Part shown: piece by piece, positions 14,328 through 22,672 of the stretch | Numbering within the stretch: position 1 is the stretch's first letter | How the letters are laid out: every line of letters begins with the position of its first letter | From: Candidatus Avoscillospira avicola | Lineage (GTDB): Bacteria; Bacillota; Clostridia; Oscillospirales; Oscillospiraceae | Direction: 5' to 3' | Assembly: GCA_018712245.1 (NCBI GenBank) | Contig: DVHE01000022.1 | Coordinates: 25,982 to 89,981 of the forward strand | Length of the DNA stretch: 64,000 nt | Made by a program: the position numbers and the translations under genes | Notes under the pieces: model-generated | The model's input: the letters and a program-made list of their open reading frames with translations, nothing else | What the model was told of the DNA's origin: nothing | Database searches by the model: none

Positions 14328-15145
14328 AAGCCGTGTTCCGATATCCAGGAAGCAAATGGTCCATAGCAGAGTGGATCATCAGCCATTTCCCGGAAGGGTA
14401 CGAGAAAATGGTGTATCTGGAGCCGTTTCTTGGGAGCGGGGCTGTGTTCTTCAACAAACAGCCCGGGGCAGTGGAGACGATCAACGATCTTGACGGAGAT
14501 GTGGTAAATCTATTCCGCGTTTTACGGGAGCGCCCGGAAGAGCTGAAACGGGAATTAGAATTGACTCCATACAGCCGGGAGGAATATGACAGCGCTTTTG
14601 AGCCTTGCGATGATGAACTAGAACGGGCAAGACGGTTTATGGTTCGCACGACGCAGGCAATTGGAGCCAAGATGAACGGGAAATGCGGCTGGAGAAACCA
14701 CAAACAGATGAAAATCGGTGGAACTGCCTGCAAGTGGGCTGGGATTACGGACGTGATTGACGAGGCAGCCAAACGGCTGCGAGGGAATACATCGAACTTG
14801 GTTCAAATTGAGCGGATGGACGCGCTTCGGCTCATAGAGCGATACAACAATCGGGATGTGCTGATGTATGTCGATCCGCCATATGTGAGATCGACCAGGA
14901 AATCCGGTAGGCTTTACCGGAATGAGATGGACGATGCCCAGCAGGAAGAACTTCTTCGGATATTGTCAGAGACAAAGGCAAAGGTTGTATTGTCCGGCTA
15001 TGACAATGCACTTTACAATGATGCGCTCAGCGGGTGGCGAAAGGATCAGACGATGTCACAGACTACGTCAACAGTTATGGCTGTAGAGACGATATGGATG
15101 AACTACGAGCCGCCGGCGGAGCAGATGGAGGTGGACTTCGGATGA
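14324..15145 (+). CDS. dam: DNA adenine methyltransferase (D12 class, Dam-like)
   Basis: Transfers a methyl group from SAM to adenine N6. Residues 5-11 are FRYPGSK (SAM-binding motif I), followed by YLEPFLGSGAVFFNK. The catalytic motif DPPY is at 184-187. The TIGR00571-type core and the length of 273 residues fit orphan phage Dam enzymes. No restriction enzyme gene is nearby, so it probably protects phage DNA or controls its packaging or expression. It is immediately followed by a C5-methyltransferase gene. Confidence 0.92.
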   Translation: MKAVFRYPGSKWSIAEWIISHFPEGYEKMVYLEPFLGSGAVFFNKQPGAVETINDLDGDVVNLFRVLRERPEELKRELELTPYSREEYDSAFEPCDDELERARRFMVRTTQAIGAKMNGKCGWRNHKQMKIGGTACKWAGITDVIDEAAKRLRGNTSNLVQIERMDALRLIERYNNRDVLMYVDPPYVRSTRKSGRLYRNEMDDAQQEELLRILSETKAKVVLSGYDNALYNDALSGWRKDQTMSQTTSTVMAVETIWMNYEPPAEQMEVDFG

Positions 15146-15402
15146 AGTTTTCCAATGTGGCCGCTGTGGCGGCGCAGTATCGGAGAAAAGCGGAGCGGGA
15201 TGGAGGGAAACGGCGTGGCGCTGACGCATTTAAGCCTGTTCACCGGGATCGGCGGCCTGGACCTGGCGGCGGAAATGGCCGGGTTTCGGACCGTGGGGCA
15301 GTGCGAGTGGGCAGACTATCCGACAAAGGTGCTGGAAAAGCACTGGCCGGCGGTGCCGCGGTGGCGGGACATCCGGACGCTGACGTCGGAGAGTTTCTAT
15401 GA
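15142..15402 (+). CDS. Possible small protein overlapping the C5-methyltransferase start
   Basis: ATG at 15142 overlaps the Dam stop (ATGA) and has an excellent site, GGAGGTGGACTTCGG. The first 25 residues ([20 protein letters not shown]) are protein-like. The rest lies out of frame within the methyltransferase gene and is Gly/Arg-rich. It may be a short coupled gene or a leader peptide that brings ribosomes to the ATG at 15200. Confidence 0.4.
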   Translation: MKFSNVAAVAAQYRRKAERDGGKRRGADAFKPVHRDRRPGPGGGNGRVSDRGAVRVGRLSDKGAGKALAGGAAVAGHPDADVGEFL

Positions 15403-16429
15403 GCGGACTGGGTTACGAACAGTTGACGTTGTTTCCGGCGGATTCCCGTGCCAGCCATTTAGTCTTGCCGGGAAGCGAAGAGGCAAGGACGATGACCGCT
15501 ACCTCTGGCCGGAAATGCTTAGAGTTATACAGGAAATCCGGCCCGCTTGGGTCATTGGTGAGAATGTTGGTGGGTTCGTCTCAATGGGTCTCGACCAGGC
15601 GCTATCTGACCTGGAGGCCGCAGGCTACGAAGCGGGGGCGATTGTATTTCCGGCTTGTGCCGTTGACGCCGCCCACAGACGTGATCGATGCGCGATTATG
15701 GCCCACCGTAACTGCGACGATTGCGGACCACGGGGGACCAAATCAGAGAGACAGCAGTGGGCGGCCTGGCTTGGAAATGGCTGCGAGAATGTGGCCGACT
15801 CCAAGAGCGAACGATGCGGAAAAACGAGGGAACATATCCAAAGATCCGAGGAATGGGCTTCCGGGCGTTGTGCTTTGGCCGACACCGAGCGCATCAGATG
15901 CCGGGAGAACGAAAATAAACCCGCATATGACCAAGAATGGAACGGTCCAGCATATCGGGAAAACGGGCGGGCAGAGCTATGCGAGACTGGACCAGGTTGT
16001 GGCGATGTTTCCAACGCCGAGGGCGAGCGATGGAAAGGACACGATTACGATCCCGCCGAGCAGAGTGAGCGAACCGGGAAAGGACTCGCTTTCAACCAGA
16101 ATTGCAAGAGATTTGCTTCCGACGCCGAAAGCGAACTGCGGGACGGGACCGAGCAACTGCGAGACAAGGCAGGGGTCGCCGGATTTGCAGACGGTCTGCA
16201 GCGGGACGCTGAACCCGGATTGGGTGGAGTGGCTGATGGCGTTCCCGCCTGGATGGACCGATATTGGATAGACGAGCCGGATATTCCGAGGATCACGGCG
16301 AAAAAGGACCACTGGGCGGATCGGCTGCGGGCGCTGGGGAACGCGGTGTACTGGCGGCAGTTTTACCCGATATTCCGGGGGATCATGGAGATAGAAATGA
16401 TGGGGGATTTGAACAATGCGGTACAGTGA
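15200..16429 (+). CDS. DNA cytosine-5 methyltransferase
   Basis: 409 residues. All core motifs are present: motif I FTGIGG (residues 14-19), motif IV PCQ with catalytic Cys84, motif VI ENV (121-123), motif VIII in [12 protein letters not shown], and motif [13 protein letters not shown] near the end. Between about residues 190 and 350 is a target-recognition region with four spaced repeats ([36 protein letters not shown]). The DNA of that region also encodes a second protein in the +1 frame (15399-16271). Likely an orphan phage methyltransferase against host restriction. Confidence 0.9.
   Translation: MEGNGVALTHLSLFTGIGGLDLAAEMAGFRTVGQCEWADYPTKVLEKHWPAVPRWRDIRTLTSESFYERTGLRTVDVVSGGFPCQPFSLAGKRRGKDDDRYLWPEMLRVIQEIRPAWVIGENVGGFVSMGLDQALSDLEAAGYEAGAIVFPACAVDAAHRRDRCAIMAHRNCDDCGPRGTKSERQQWAAWLGNGCENVADSKSERCGKTREHIQRSEEWASGRCALADTERIRCRENENKPAYDQEWNGPAYRENGRAELCETGPGCGDVSNAEGERWKGHDYDPAEQSERTGKGLAFNQNCKRFASDAESELRDGTEQLRDKAGVAGFADGLQRDAEPGLGGVADGVPAWMDRYWIDEPDIPRITAKKDHWADRLRALGNAVYWRQFYPIFRGIMEIEMMGDLNNAVQ
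15399..16271 (+). CDS. Nested gene: WPTP-repeat protein inside the methyltransferase gene
   Basis: 290 residues read +1 relative to the methyltransferase and wholly inside it. It begins [16 protein letters not shown], has an ordered N-terminal part ([40 protein letters not shown]), then four repeats, MWPTPRAND (131), LWPTPSASD (159), MFPTPRASD (203) and LLPTPKANC (239), and ends [16 protein letters not shown] recall proteins with LWPTPTASD and a similar end from other phages, so this frame looks conserved. No ribosome binding site is obvious before 15399, so coupling or re-initiation would be needed. Function unknown; probably linked to the methyltransferase. Confidence 0.7.
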   Translation: MSGLGYEQLTLFPADSRASHLVLPGSEEARTMTATSGRKCLELYRKSGPLGSLVRMLVGSSQWVSTRRYLTWRPQATKRGRLYFRLVPLTPPTDVIDARLWPTVTATIADHGGPNQRDSSGRPGLEMAARMWPTPRANDAEKRGNISKDPRNGLPGVVLWPTPSASDAGRTKINPHMTKNGTVQHIGKTGGQSYARLDQVVAMFPTPRASDGKDTITIPPSRVSEPGKDSLSTRIARDLLPTPKANCGTGPSNCETRQGSPDLQTVCSGTLNPDWVEWLMAFPPGWTDIG

Positions 16430-16808
16430 ACAGACATACAAAAAAGCGCTCGTCGAGCTGGCCAGACTCAGAGAAACGCTGGGGGAGCATGAGCGCGCCG
16501 CAGTAGATTTTGTAGCTGAGGCAATCGCGGAAAAGGCCGACCGGGAATACAACACCAAGCTGGGCGATTGGGTGAGCGTGGAAACACCTCCGACAACGCA
16601 GGGGTGGTATCACGTCGCAATTTTAGACCTGAAAACTGGAAAATATACGGTGGAACAAGACCTTTACTCCATCGAACTGGCAAAAACGTACGGTCATGAA
16701 CCGGGTTTCTGCAAAGCGAACAGATGGGAGGAACGGGAGCGAATTGATTATTGGTGCAGATTTCCAGACCCGCCATACCGCCGACCGCCGGAGGGAGAAA
16801 ATGCCTGA
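16416..16808 (+). CDS. DUF551-like phage protein
   Basis: 130 residues. An N-terminal helical half ([20 protein letters not shown]) is followed by a beta domain beginning [20 protein letters not shown], the DUF551 type of phage domain. It overlaps the methyltransferase end by 14 bases and the next start by 8. Function unknown. Confidence 0.6.
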   Translation: MRYSEQTYKKALVELARLRETLGEHERAAVDFVAEAIAEKADREYNTKLGDWVSVETPPTTQGWYHVAILDLKTGKYTVEQDLYSIELAKTYGHEPGFCKANRWEERERIDYWCRFPDPPYRRPPEGENA

Positions 16809-17592
16809 ACACATCCTATCTCTCAGCTACGGGAAAGACAGTCTGGCCTGCCTGGGCGCCATCGAGGAGCTGGGGTGGCCGCTGGACAGGATCGTTCATG
16901 CGGAGGTATGGGCAACGGACAAAATCCCGGCAGACCTTCCGCCGATGGTGGAGTTTAAGAAGAAGGCGGACAAGATCATCAAAGAGCGGTGGGGGATTGA
17001 GGTTGAACACGTCAGGAGCCGTAGGACATATCAGGACTGCTTTTACATGATATGCGGGAAATCTGGGAGGCAAGCAAAAAGCAAGTGCGCAGGGAGTATT
17101 TACGGATGGCCGTTTCAACGTGGGCCGTGGTGCAATTCACGGCTGAAGCAGCACGTGTTAGAAAAACTGCCAAAAGATGCAATGCAATATGTGGGAATAG
17201 CAGCAGATGAGCCTGGGCGGTTCCATGTATTGAGAGGGAATAAAACTTCCCCGCTTGTAGAGGCAGGATGGACTGAGCGTGATTGCTGGGAGTGGGATGA
17301 GAAGAACGGGCTGCTTTCTCCTACGTATACCACCGCGACCCGCGGCGGGTGCTGGTTCTGCCATAACCAGGGCGTGGGGCAGCTTCGGCTCCTGCGAAAG
17401 CACTACCCGGATTTGTGGGCGCTGATGCTCAAATGGGACAATGACAGCCAGGTCACATTCAAGGCGGACGGCCACACGGTCCACGACTTTGACCGGCGGT
17501 TCCAGTTGGAGGACGATGGGCTGATATCGCCGGATGACAGCGTATTCCGGTGGGAGATGCTGGACGCGGAACTGAATTACAGGTGGTTTTGA
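16801..17592 (+). CDS. PAPS-reductase/ATP-pyrophosphatase family protein
   Basis: 263 residues with a PP-loop near the N-terminus (HILSLSYGKDSLACLGAIEE), then EVWATDKIPADLP, and a C-terminal Cys-rich region (RGGCWFCHNQGVGQLRLLRK). Phage proteins of this family are placed in the PAPS reductase/DndC-like group; a role in nucleotide or DNA modification is inferred from its place next to two DNA methyltransferases. GAGGGAGAAA precedes ATG 16801. Confidence 0.75.
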   Translation: MPEHILSLSYGKDSLACLGAIEELGWPLDRIVHAEVWATDKIPADLPPMVEFKKKADKIIKERWGIEVEHVRSRRTYQDCFYMICGKSGRQAKSKCAGSIYGWPFQRGPWCNSRLKQHVLEKLPKDAMQYVGIAADEPGRFHVLRGNKTSPLVEAGWTERDCWEWDEKNGLLSPTYTTATRGGCWFCHNQGVGQLRLLRKHYPDLWALMLKWDNDSQVTFKADGHTVHDFDRRFQLEDDGLISPDDSVFRWEMLDAELNYRWF

Positions 17593-17621
17593 CACTTAAA
17601 AACACGACAGGAGGATATGAG

Positions 17622-17813
17622 ATGAAACCAATGACACTTGGAAGAGCGATTGCAGTTTGCAAGAGCATCAATTCGCCGGACCCTTTTGCAGACGTGGAGG
17701 AGAAGCGGGAGGCGATCCGCACGATCCTGGGTGCGGCCACGCTGAACTCCATGACAAAGCATGACCTTCTGCGGGTGATGCGCTGGATGTGGGAGCAGAG
17801 GTTTGCAAAATGA
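17622..17813 (+). CDS. Small helical phage protein
   Basis: 63 residues: MKPMTLGRAIAVCKSINSPD, then DVEEKREAIRTILGAATLNS and LLRVMRWMWEQRFAK. Start supported by CAGGAGGATATGAG. Its stop overlaps an ATG (ATGA) leading into the next frame. No known family. Confidence 0.55.
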   Translation: MKPMTLGRAIAVCKSINSPDPFADVEEKREAIRTILGAATLNSMTKHDLLRVMRWMWEQRFAK

Positions 17814-17830
17814 GCAAGGGAGGTATTTCG

Positions 17831-18385
17831 GTGAAGGTGTATATTGCCGGGGAAATTACTGGAGACAGGAATTATCGGGAGAAATTCTCTTGTGCGCAAG
17901 AGGATTTAGAGGGGCAGGGATTTACTGTTCTAAACCCGGCAAAACTGCCGGAGGGCTTGCTGTCTGAAGACTATATGCGGATTTGCATGGCGATGATGGA
18001 CAGCGCTGACATTGTGGCATTTCTTCCGGATTACGAGCAAAGCCGTGGCGCTCAGATTGAATGGGCATGGTGTCAGTATGTGGGCAAGCAGACCATGTAC
18101 CTGGAGAGCATGAGTTTTTATCGTGCATATCCGAAGGGGGACGATCATAAGACCGCCCACATCGACCGGGAGGCGTTGAAGCCGTGCAGCAGGTGCAGAC
18201 CCCAGGAAAACTCGCTCGACCGTTTTTCGGGCCATGAGTTTTTAATTGATGACGCTGAAATTTATTTTTACGACAGCGAAGATGGATGGGAGGGCGAAGA
18301 AATCAGGTTTTGCCCGTGGTGTGGCCGGCCGTTGACTGAGGAAGCATGGGCGGAACTGGAGAAGCGGGTGAGGGGGTGTAATTGA
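17831..18385 (+). CDS. DUF4406-type protein fused to a zinc ribbon
   Basis: The N-terminal domain (VKVYIAGEITGDRNYREKF to FLPDYEQSRGAQIEWAWCQY) matches DUF4406, a nucleoside 2-deoxyribosyltransferase-like fold found in phages. The C-terminal part has CSRC and RFCPWCGRPLTEEAWAELE, a zinc ribbon common as a separate small phage domain. I chose GTG 17831 because the family begins MKVYIAG and AGGGAGG lies 7 bases upstream; ATG 17810 is the alternative. Confidence 0.7.
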   Translation: MKVYIAGEITGDRNYREKFSCAQEDLEGQGFTVLNPAKLPEGLLSEDYMRICMAMMDSADIVAFLPDYEQSRGAQIEWAWCQYVGKQTMYLESMSFYRAYPKGDDHKTAHIDREALKPCSRCRPQENSLDRFSGHEFLIDDAEIYFYDSEDGWEGEEIRFCPWCGRPLTEEAWAELEKRVRGCN

Positions 18386-18685
18386 GTGGCAACAAATTGG
18401 TGCATTCAAAAAGGTGTGATATGTGACAGAGTAGCCGCTTCTGGATATTGTGCGCAGTCCGCTTGCACAAAAGTTTTTCAAACTGGAACAGCCAGGCAGA
18501 CCAACGCCGACCGCATCCGCGCCATGAGCGACGAGGAGCTGGCAGACCAACTTGTAATCAGAATTGATGGGTTGGAAGAGTGCAGACTGTATCTATCGGC
18601 GCCGACTGGGAAACTGTTTATTCCACGGAAAGAGGCTGTGCGAGTGACGCTTGAATGGTTGAGGAAGCCGGCGGAGGAGGACTGA
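18386..18685 (+). CDS. Small phage protein, GTG start
   Basis: 99 residues, with Cys near the N-terminus (MATNWCIQKGVICDRVAASG), then the familiar phage stretch ADRIRAMSDEELADQLVIRI and the tail PRKEAVRVTLEWLRKPAEED. The pattern IRAMSDEELA is frequent in gut phage small proteins of unknown function. It starts next to the previous stop. Confidence 0.6.
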   Translation: MATNWCIQKGVICDRVAASGYCAQSACTKVFQTGTARQTNADRIRAMSDEELADQLVIRIDGLEECRLYLSAPTGKLFIPRKEAVRVTLEWLRKPAEED

Positions 18686-18686
18686 C

Positions 18687-19517
18687 ATGGACTATAAGGA
18701 ACTGGCCGAAAAGGCAAGAGAGATAGACGCAAAGGCAACCCCTGGACCTTGGATGTGGGATTTGCGCGAGTGCAACCATCAATGTCTTCTGACCACCACG
18801 CACAGCGGAAAATACTATGTCATGGGGTTTCAAAGGTGGGGGCTTCAAGATGCGCTGCCATCTTTCCAGGTATATGATCGATATGAAGGACAGATGAAAG
18901 ACCGCGGAAGCCATGGAATGGTCCGGGCTGATAAACTTTCAAAGTCATATCCAGGGCAAGAACACCACTACGGATTTGATAACTTTATCGACCACCCGGA
19001 CGCAAGGTATATTGCAGAGTCAAGAGAATTGTTCCATCAGATGGCAACCGCAATCACTGAACTGCTTGCCAGAGCAGAGGCGGCGGAGGCCGCACAGGAG
19101 ACCTTGCAGCGCGCTATGGCTGAGTATAAGGAGCGGGCTGAAAAGGCGGAGCAACGCGCCAAGAAGCTGGACGAGGCAATGGAATGGGCTAAGTACGCGT
19201 CGGGCACTTGGGAAAGAGCGTACTATAATGCGATGGCGCGGGCGGGAAAGGCGGAGCGAGAAGCAGAAGAAGAAAGACAGGAAGCAACTTTATGCAGAAA
19301 TGGGTGGAAAAAGGCGGAGAAAGAGCTGGCGGCGGCGGTAAGTGACTTGGAAACCGTTATGGCATATGGAACGGGGAACTTGGACACCTGCATCTTCTGC
19401 AAGAACGCACAGTGCTATGCAAGGGGCGGGACAAAACCATGCCTGCCGAAGTGGCGCGGGACAACCCCTCAGTCACGGCGAAGCCGTGACAGCTCCCCTT
19501 ACACAGGGGAGCCATGA
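18687..19517 (+). CDS. Coiled-coil phage protein whose tail is encoded by a repeat
   Basis: 276 residues. The N-terminal domain (YKELAEKAREIDAKATPGPW to DHPDARYIAESRELFHQM) resembles phage proteins that begin with ATPGPW and DARYIA segments. A long coiled coil follows (ARAEAAEAAQETLQRAMAEY onward), then a Cys-containing end. The last 18 residues (TTPQSRRSRDSSPYTGEP) are encoded by a type A palindromic repeat that also places the stop. Confidence 0.6.
   Translation: MDYKELAEKAREIDAKATPGPWMWDLRECNHQCLLTTTHSGKYYVMGFQRWGLQDALPSFQVYDRYEGQMKDRGSHGMVRADKLSKSYPGQEHHYGFDNFIDHPDARYIAESRELFHQMATAITELLARAEAAEAAQETLQRAMAEYKERAEKAEQRAKKLDEAMEWAKYASGTWERAYYNAMARAGKAEREAEEERQEATLCRNGWKKAEKELAAAVSDLETVMAYGTGNLDTCIFCKNAQCYARGGTKPCLPKWRGTTPQSRRSRDSSPYTGEP
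19461..19513 (+). repeat. Palindromic repeat, type A, within a coding sequence
   Basis: ACAACCCCTCAGTCACGGCG, AAGCCGTGACAGCTCCCC, TTACACAGGGGAGCC. It lies in frame at the 3' end of the 18687-19517 gene. Confidence 0.9.
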
Positions 19518-19537
19518 AGTGAAGGAGTGAAACAAAT

Positions 19538-19768
19538 ATGTTTGAAAACAAAGACCTATGTGCCTGGATGGAAGATGCGGTGCGGCACATCATGGAGCAT
19601 GAAACGGACGGGATTGCGATCGTGGCGCAGAGCAGGGATGGGGAACTGTTTACGGCGCATTTCAACGTCGGATGCTGCCGGAAGATGGAGTTTGCCTCGC
19701 ACATCCAGATCGACGCGGTACATGATGTATTGGAGGCCAATGGGTACGTCAAGGAGGACGATGATTGA
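19538..19768 (+). CDS. Small phage protein, unknown
   Basis: 76 residues: MFENKDLCAWMEDAVRHIME, a beta hairpin (GIAIVAQSRDGELFTAHFNV) and a C-terminal helix (HIQIDAVHDVLEANGYV). AAGGAG lies upstream. A compact alpha/beta protein with no family I can name. Confidence 0.6.
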   Translation: MFENKDLCAWMEDAVRHIMEHETDGIAIVAQSRDGELFTAHFNVGCCRKMEFASHIQIDAVHDVLEANGYVKEDDD

Positions 19769-20016
19769 GCTGCGCGGGGTGCGAGTGCGCGGTGGAGGAG
19801 GCTTGGCCCAGAGGGACGGCGGCGCTGCGGTGCGCTTTCCGGGGGCTGGGCGAGGAACTGCGCGGGTCGATCACGCCGGAGGAGGCCAGGGCGCCGCAAA
19901 CGCAGGCAGGGCGGGTGGTGCTGGTGTATCCAGTGGGGCGGCGCCGGTGCTTTGACGGGGCAGAGCCGCCGGTGTGGTGCCCGAAAATGGTGATAAATGT
20001 AAGAGACAAAGCGTAA
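19765..20016 (+). CDS. Cys-rich small phage protein, TTG start
   Basis: 83 residues from TTG 19765 (overlap TTGA with the previous stop), with AAGGAGG about 8 bases upstream. Pattern: MSCAGCECAVEEAW, RCAFRGLGEELRGS, GRVVLVYPVGRRRCF, PPVWCPKMV. The scattered Cys and the GRVV-VYP-WCPK tail look like a zinc-binding phage family. It stops just before a type C repeat. Confidence 0.55.
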   Translation: MSCAGCECAVEEAWPRGTAALRCAFRGLGEELRGSITPEEARAPQTQAGRVVLVYPVGRRRCFDGAEPPVWCPKMVINVRDKA

Positions 20017-20017
20017 C

Positions 20018-20367
20018 GGGCCGATGTGGGCATCGGCCCCTACAAATGGAATGGAACGATGGAGAGGATCGACAGGAGCGCCGCGGGCGCGGCGTTGCTG
20101 TAGGCACTCTGCGGACAACCCCTCAGTCACGGCAAAGCCGTGACAGCTCCCCTTACACAGGGGAGCCTTGCGGGAGGCGGATCGCCGCCCCTACGAAGGG
20201 CCGGGAAAACAGACGCGCGATGCGCGCCCCTACGGGGTGCGGTGGGGCCGGCGGTGTTGCTGCCGATGCGGGGAAAACAACCCATCAGTCACGGCAAGGC
20301 CGTGACAGCTCCCCTTGCACAGGGGAGCCTTGCGGGAGGCGGATCGCCGCCTTGCGGGGTGCGGCAG
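20018..20367 (+). repeat. Cluster of palindromic repeats (types A and C)
   Basis: Type C at 20018-20045; type A at 20115-20167; type C variants at about 20170-20195 and 20210-20235; type A at 20278-20329; a partial C unit at about 20330-20360. No gene seen. It is the densest cluster in the window and lies just upstream of the replication gene. Confidence 0.85.
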
Positions 20368-20468
20368 ATACATTATATATAGAACGCGCGCGCGTTTCTG
20401 GCGGGAGTTCTTTTAGGCCTAGAGTTACGACCATTTTTCAAAAGAGGGGAGAGAGCGAGGTGAGAGTC

Positions 20469-21242
20469 ATGGAGCGGATGTACATAAGCCGGAACGGCGT
20501 GGTGGAAAAAACGCGATTTGTCGTGCCCGAGGGTACGAGGGAACGCAAATGGCGGAAGGTCAAGGGCCGAGATCGGAACAGACGGAAGGAAAACGACAGG
20601 AATGCGGTGCGGCAGCTGGCCAGGTTCCTAAACTGCAACGCGGACAGCACCGGGTTTCTGGTGACGCTGAATTTTTCGGACCAGGCGATGGAGAAGATTT
20701 TTGCCGGCATGGATGAGAACCAGGCGCTGGAGGAATGCCAGCGGCAGGGCAGTTTATTTTTCCGGCGGCTGAAGCGGCGGCAGTCTGGCCGTCAGCTCTG
20801 CTATGCGTTCGTGGCGTCGGACATGGATGGGAAGACCGGAGAGCTGGTGCGGCGGCACGTTCACGCTGTGATTATGGGCGCGGACGCCGAGGCGATCCGG
20901 CAGAGCTGGAAGCTGGGAGACTGCACAGACATTCGGCATCTCTGGAGCAAGGTGGATTTTACGGGCCTGGCGGCGTATCTCATCGAGCAGGTGCGGGAGG
21001 TGCCGGGCATGATGCGGTTTATCCCGAGCCGTGGGGCAAACAAGCCGGAAATTCGGGAGCGGGTTGTGGAGGGCTGCGTGGATGACGAAATCAAAGTGCA
21101 GCCGGGAGCCAGGGTGCTGGACCGGTCATCGTACACGGCTGGCAGCGTGGTGCAGTATGTGCGGTATTTGAGACGTCCGCCCAAGAAGAAGCGGGGCGGA
21201 CACAAGGAAGGAGCAAAAGACGATGAAAAATTCACAACGTAA
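20469..21242 (+). CDS. HUH-type replication initiator-like protein
   Basis: 257 residues. Motif I-like GFLVTLNFSDQAMEKIF; motif II HVH at residues 130-132 (VRRHVHAVIMG), the metal-binding His pair; motif III candidate Tyr170 in FTGLAAYLIEQV. The order and spacing fit the REP_ORF2/G2P type of HUH nicking proteins, which start rolling-circle replication. A basic N-terminus and a Lys/Arg-rich C-terminus suggest DNA binding. The start has GAGCGAGGTGAGAG upstream. No helicase, primase or polymerase gene is seen in the prophage. Confidence 0.7.
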   Translation: MERMYISRNGVVEKTRFVVPEGTRERKWRKVKGRDRNRRKENDRNAVRQLARFLNCNADSTGFLVTLNFSDQAMEKIFAGMDENQALEECQRQGSLFFRRLKRRQSGRQLCYAFVASDMDGKTGELVRRHVHAVIMGADAEAIRQSWKLGDCTDIRHLWSKVDFTGLAAYLIEQVREVPGMMRFIPSRGANKPEIRERVVEGCVDDEIKVQPGARVLDRSSYTAGSVVQYVRYLRRPPKKKRGGHKEGAKDDEKFTT

Positions 21243-21465
21243 AATCGGGAAGGTCGGGCCGCTGCGCCTGGGGGAGTTGGTATGGCGCGTGCCGGACACC
21301 TTCGGGCCGGATTTTTACAGGAGCAAGGAGGGCGGGAACATGGTGAAGCGGAAGCCAATCTGCGGCGTTGTGGTTTACATACATCCCCGGGGCAGATTCC
21401 ACGTGGTGGAGTTCGCGGGTCGTTCCGGTGCGCCCCGAGAGGCGTTTTTCGGCGTGGATCGGTAG
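21223..21465 (+). CDS. Small protein following the Rep gene
   Basis: 80 residues; the second half (MVKRKPICGVVVYIHPRGRF, HVVEFAGRSGAPREAFFGVD) is a compact beta domain. Starts at 21223 (AAGGAAGGAGC upstream) or at the internal ATG 21340 (GCAAGGAGGGCGGG upstream). It overlaps the Rep gene by 20 bases. Function unknown. Confidence 0.5.
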   Translation: MKNSQRKIGKVGPLRLGELVWRVPDTFGPDFYRSKEGGNMVKRKPICGVVVYIHPRGRFHVVEFAGRSGAPREAFFGVDR

Positions 21466-21473
21466 GTGGGAGC

Positions 21474-21746
21474 GTGTACAGGTACAAGCGGGGTATCCGG
21501 TGCAGCTATGACCGGCAGGGGTATATTTATTTCACGTCTCGGCAGTATCGGTTTCTGCCGGCGGAGAAAAAGGAAAAGATCCGGAAGCTGTGCCGGGAGG
21601 CAGGCGGGGAAAACAGCCAGGCGCTGCTGGCGTTCGTAACCAGCGACAAAAGCGCCACGGAGGTGTGCATGGCGCATTTTATCAGCAAGGCGACGCTGTA
21701 CCGGGCCGTGCAGCGGTACTATGAGGCGTTCCCGAAGTGGCTGTGA
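21474..21746 (+). CDS. Small phage HTH-like protein, GTG start
   Basis: 90 residues: VYRYKRGIRCSYDRQGYIYF, then RQYRFLPAEKKEKIRKLCRE and the HTH-like end MAHFISKATLYRAVQRYYEA. I recall similar proteins just before the small terminase gene in clostridial phages. Possibly a late regulator or packaging accessory. Confidence 0.6.
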   Translation: MYRYKRGIRCSYDRQGYIYFTSRQYRFLPAEKKEKIRKLCREAGGENSQALLAFVTSDKSATEVCMAHFISKATLYRAVQRYYEAFPKWL

Positions 21747-21797
21747 GTGCGGGGCCTTTGACGGTGCGGAGATTGGCGGTGTATACGACGCGGAGGA

Positions 21798-21850
21798 ACA
21801 ACCCCTCAGTCACGGCGGAGCTGTGACAGCTCCCCTTACACAGGGGAGCC
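21798..21850 (+). repeat. Palindromic repeat, type A
   Basis: AACCCCTCAGTCACGGCGGAG to CAGGGGAGCC. The 21851-22129 stretch after it is AT-rich up to about 22050, then GC-rich; I see no gene in it. It may hold the late promoter or packaging site before the terminase genes, but no box is convincing. Confidence 0.8.
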
Positions 21851-22129
21851 TTTGGGGCGCAGGTATTCAAGGGGAGGCTTTTGGGTGCGCAATGTTGGAA
21901 ATTGATTTTTGTGAAAAACGGTGAATATGTTCTTGATTTGCCAGCTACATTCGGAAGAATGCGGCTGGCGCTTTTTATATGTTTGAAAATTCACGTAAAA
22001 CAGGTTGAGACTCAGAGACATTGCTTTGAGAGTAGCATATAGAAAACGAATTATTTCCCACGGAACGGGCGCGGGTGCGGGCGCGCGGGCGCGGGAATCC
22101 ATATAGCGCCGGGGAGAGGAGGCGGCGGG

Positions 22130-22672
22130 ATGCAGCAGGAACTGGCGAAAACCGAAAAAACCATGGAGAAGAAAAAGCGCGGTCCGAAAGGCAAATACAG
22201 CGCGAAGGGCCTGGAGGAGGCGGTGGACGCCTATTTCCGGCGGATATCGAAGCTGGTACAGGTGACGCTGCCGGATGGTTCCCTGGCAACCAATGCGGAC
22301 GGGGAATGCGTGTGGAGGCTGGTGTACTTCGTCCCGCCCAGCATCACGGCGCTGTGCCTGGAACTGGAGATCGACCGGCGGACCTGGGCCAACTACGCGG
22401 CGGACAAAACCAAGGGGCCGGTTGTGGAGCGGGCCAGGGCCAGGATCGAGGCATATCTACAGGAGCAGCTGCTGACGCGGGAAAAGGGCGTCCAGGGCGT
22501 GATTTTCAACCTGACGGCCAACTACGGATGGAGGGACAGGAAGGAAGTGGCGCTGAGCGAGGAAACCCGGAAAAGCCTGGAGAAGCGGCGGGAGCCGATG
22601 ACCATGGAGGAGAAGCTGGCGCTGCTCCAGGAAGCGGAGGCCATTGTGAGAGACCATGGCGCGGAGGAATGA
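22130..22672 (+). CDS. terS: Terminase small subunit
   Basis: 180 residues. Basic N-terminus (KKKRGPKGKYSAKGLEEAVD), then PPSITALCLELEIDRRTWAN, a helix-turn-helix for DNA recognition, and a helical core ending LTREKGVQGVIFNLTANYGW, typical of this TerS type. It recognises the packaging site and recruits TerL. GGGAGAGGAGG lies upstream. It overlaps terL by 17 bases. Confidence 0.85.
   Translation: MQQELAKTEKTMEKKKRGPKGKYSAKGLEEAVDAYFRRISKLVQVTLPDGSLATNADGECVWRLVYFVPPSITALCLELEIDRRTWANYAADKTKGPVVERARARIEAYLQEQLLTREKGVQGVIFNLTANYGWRDRKEVALSEETRKSLEKRREPMTMEEKLALLQEAEAIVRDHGAEE

Noticed and set aside
19527..19955. A 142-codon plus frame overlapping 19538-20016
   Set aside because: Trp/Arg/Gly-rich and out of frame with two better supported small genes.
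20018..20367. The repeat cluster as a CRISPR array
   Set aside because: Units are palindromic types of different length with no regular spacers, and no cas genes are present.
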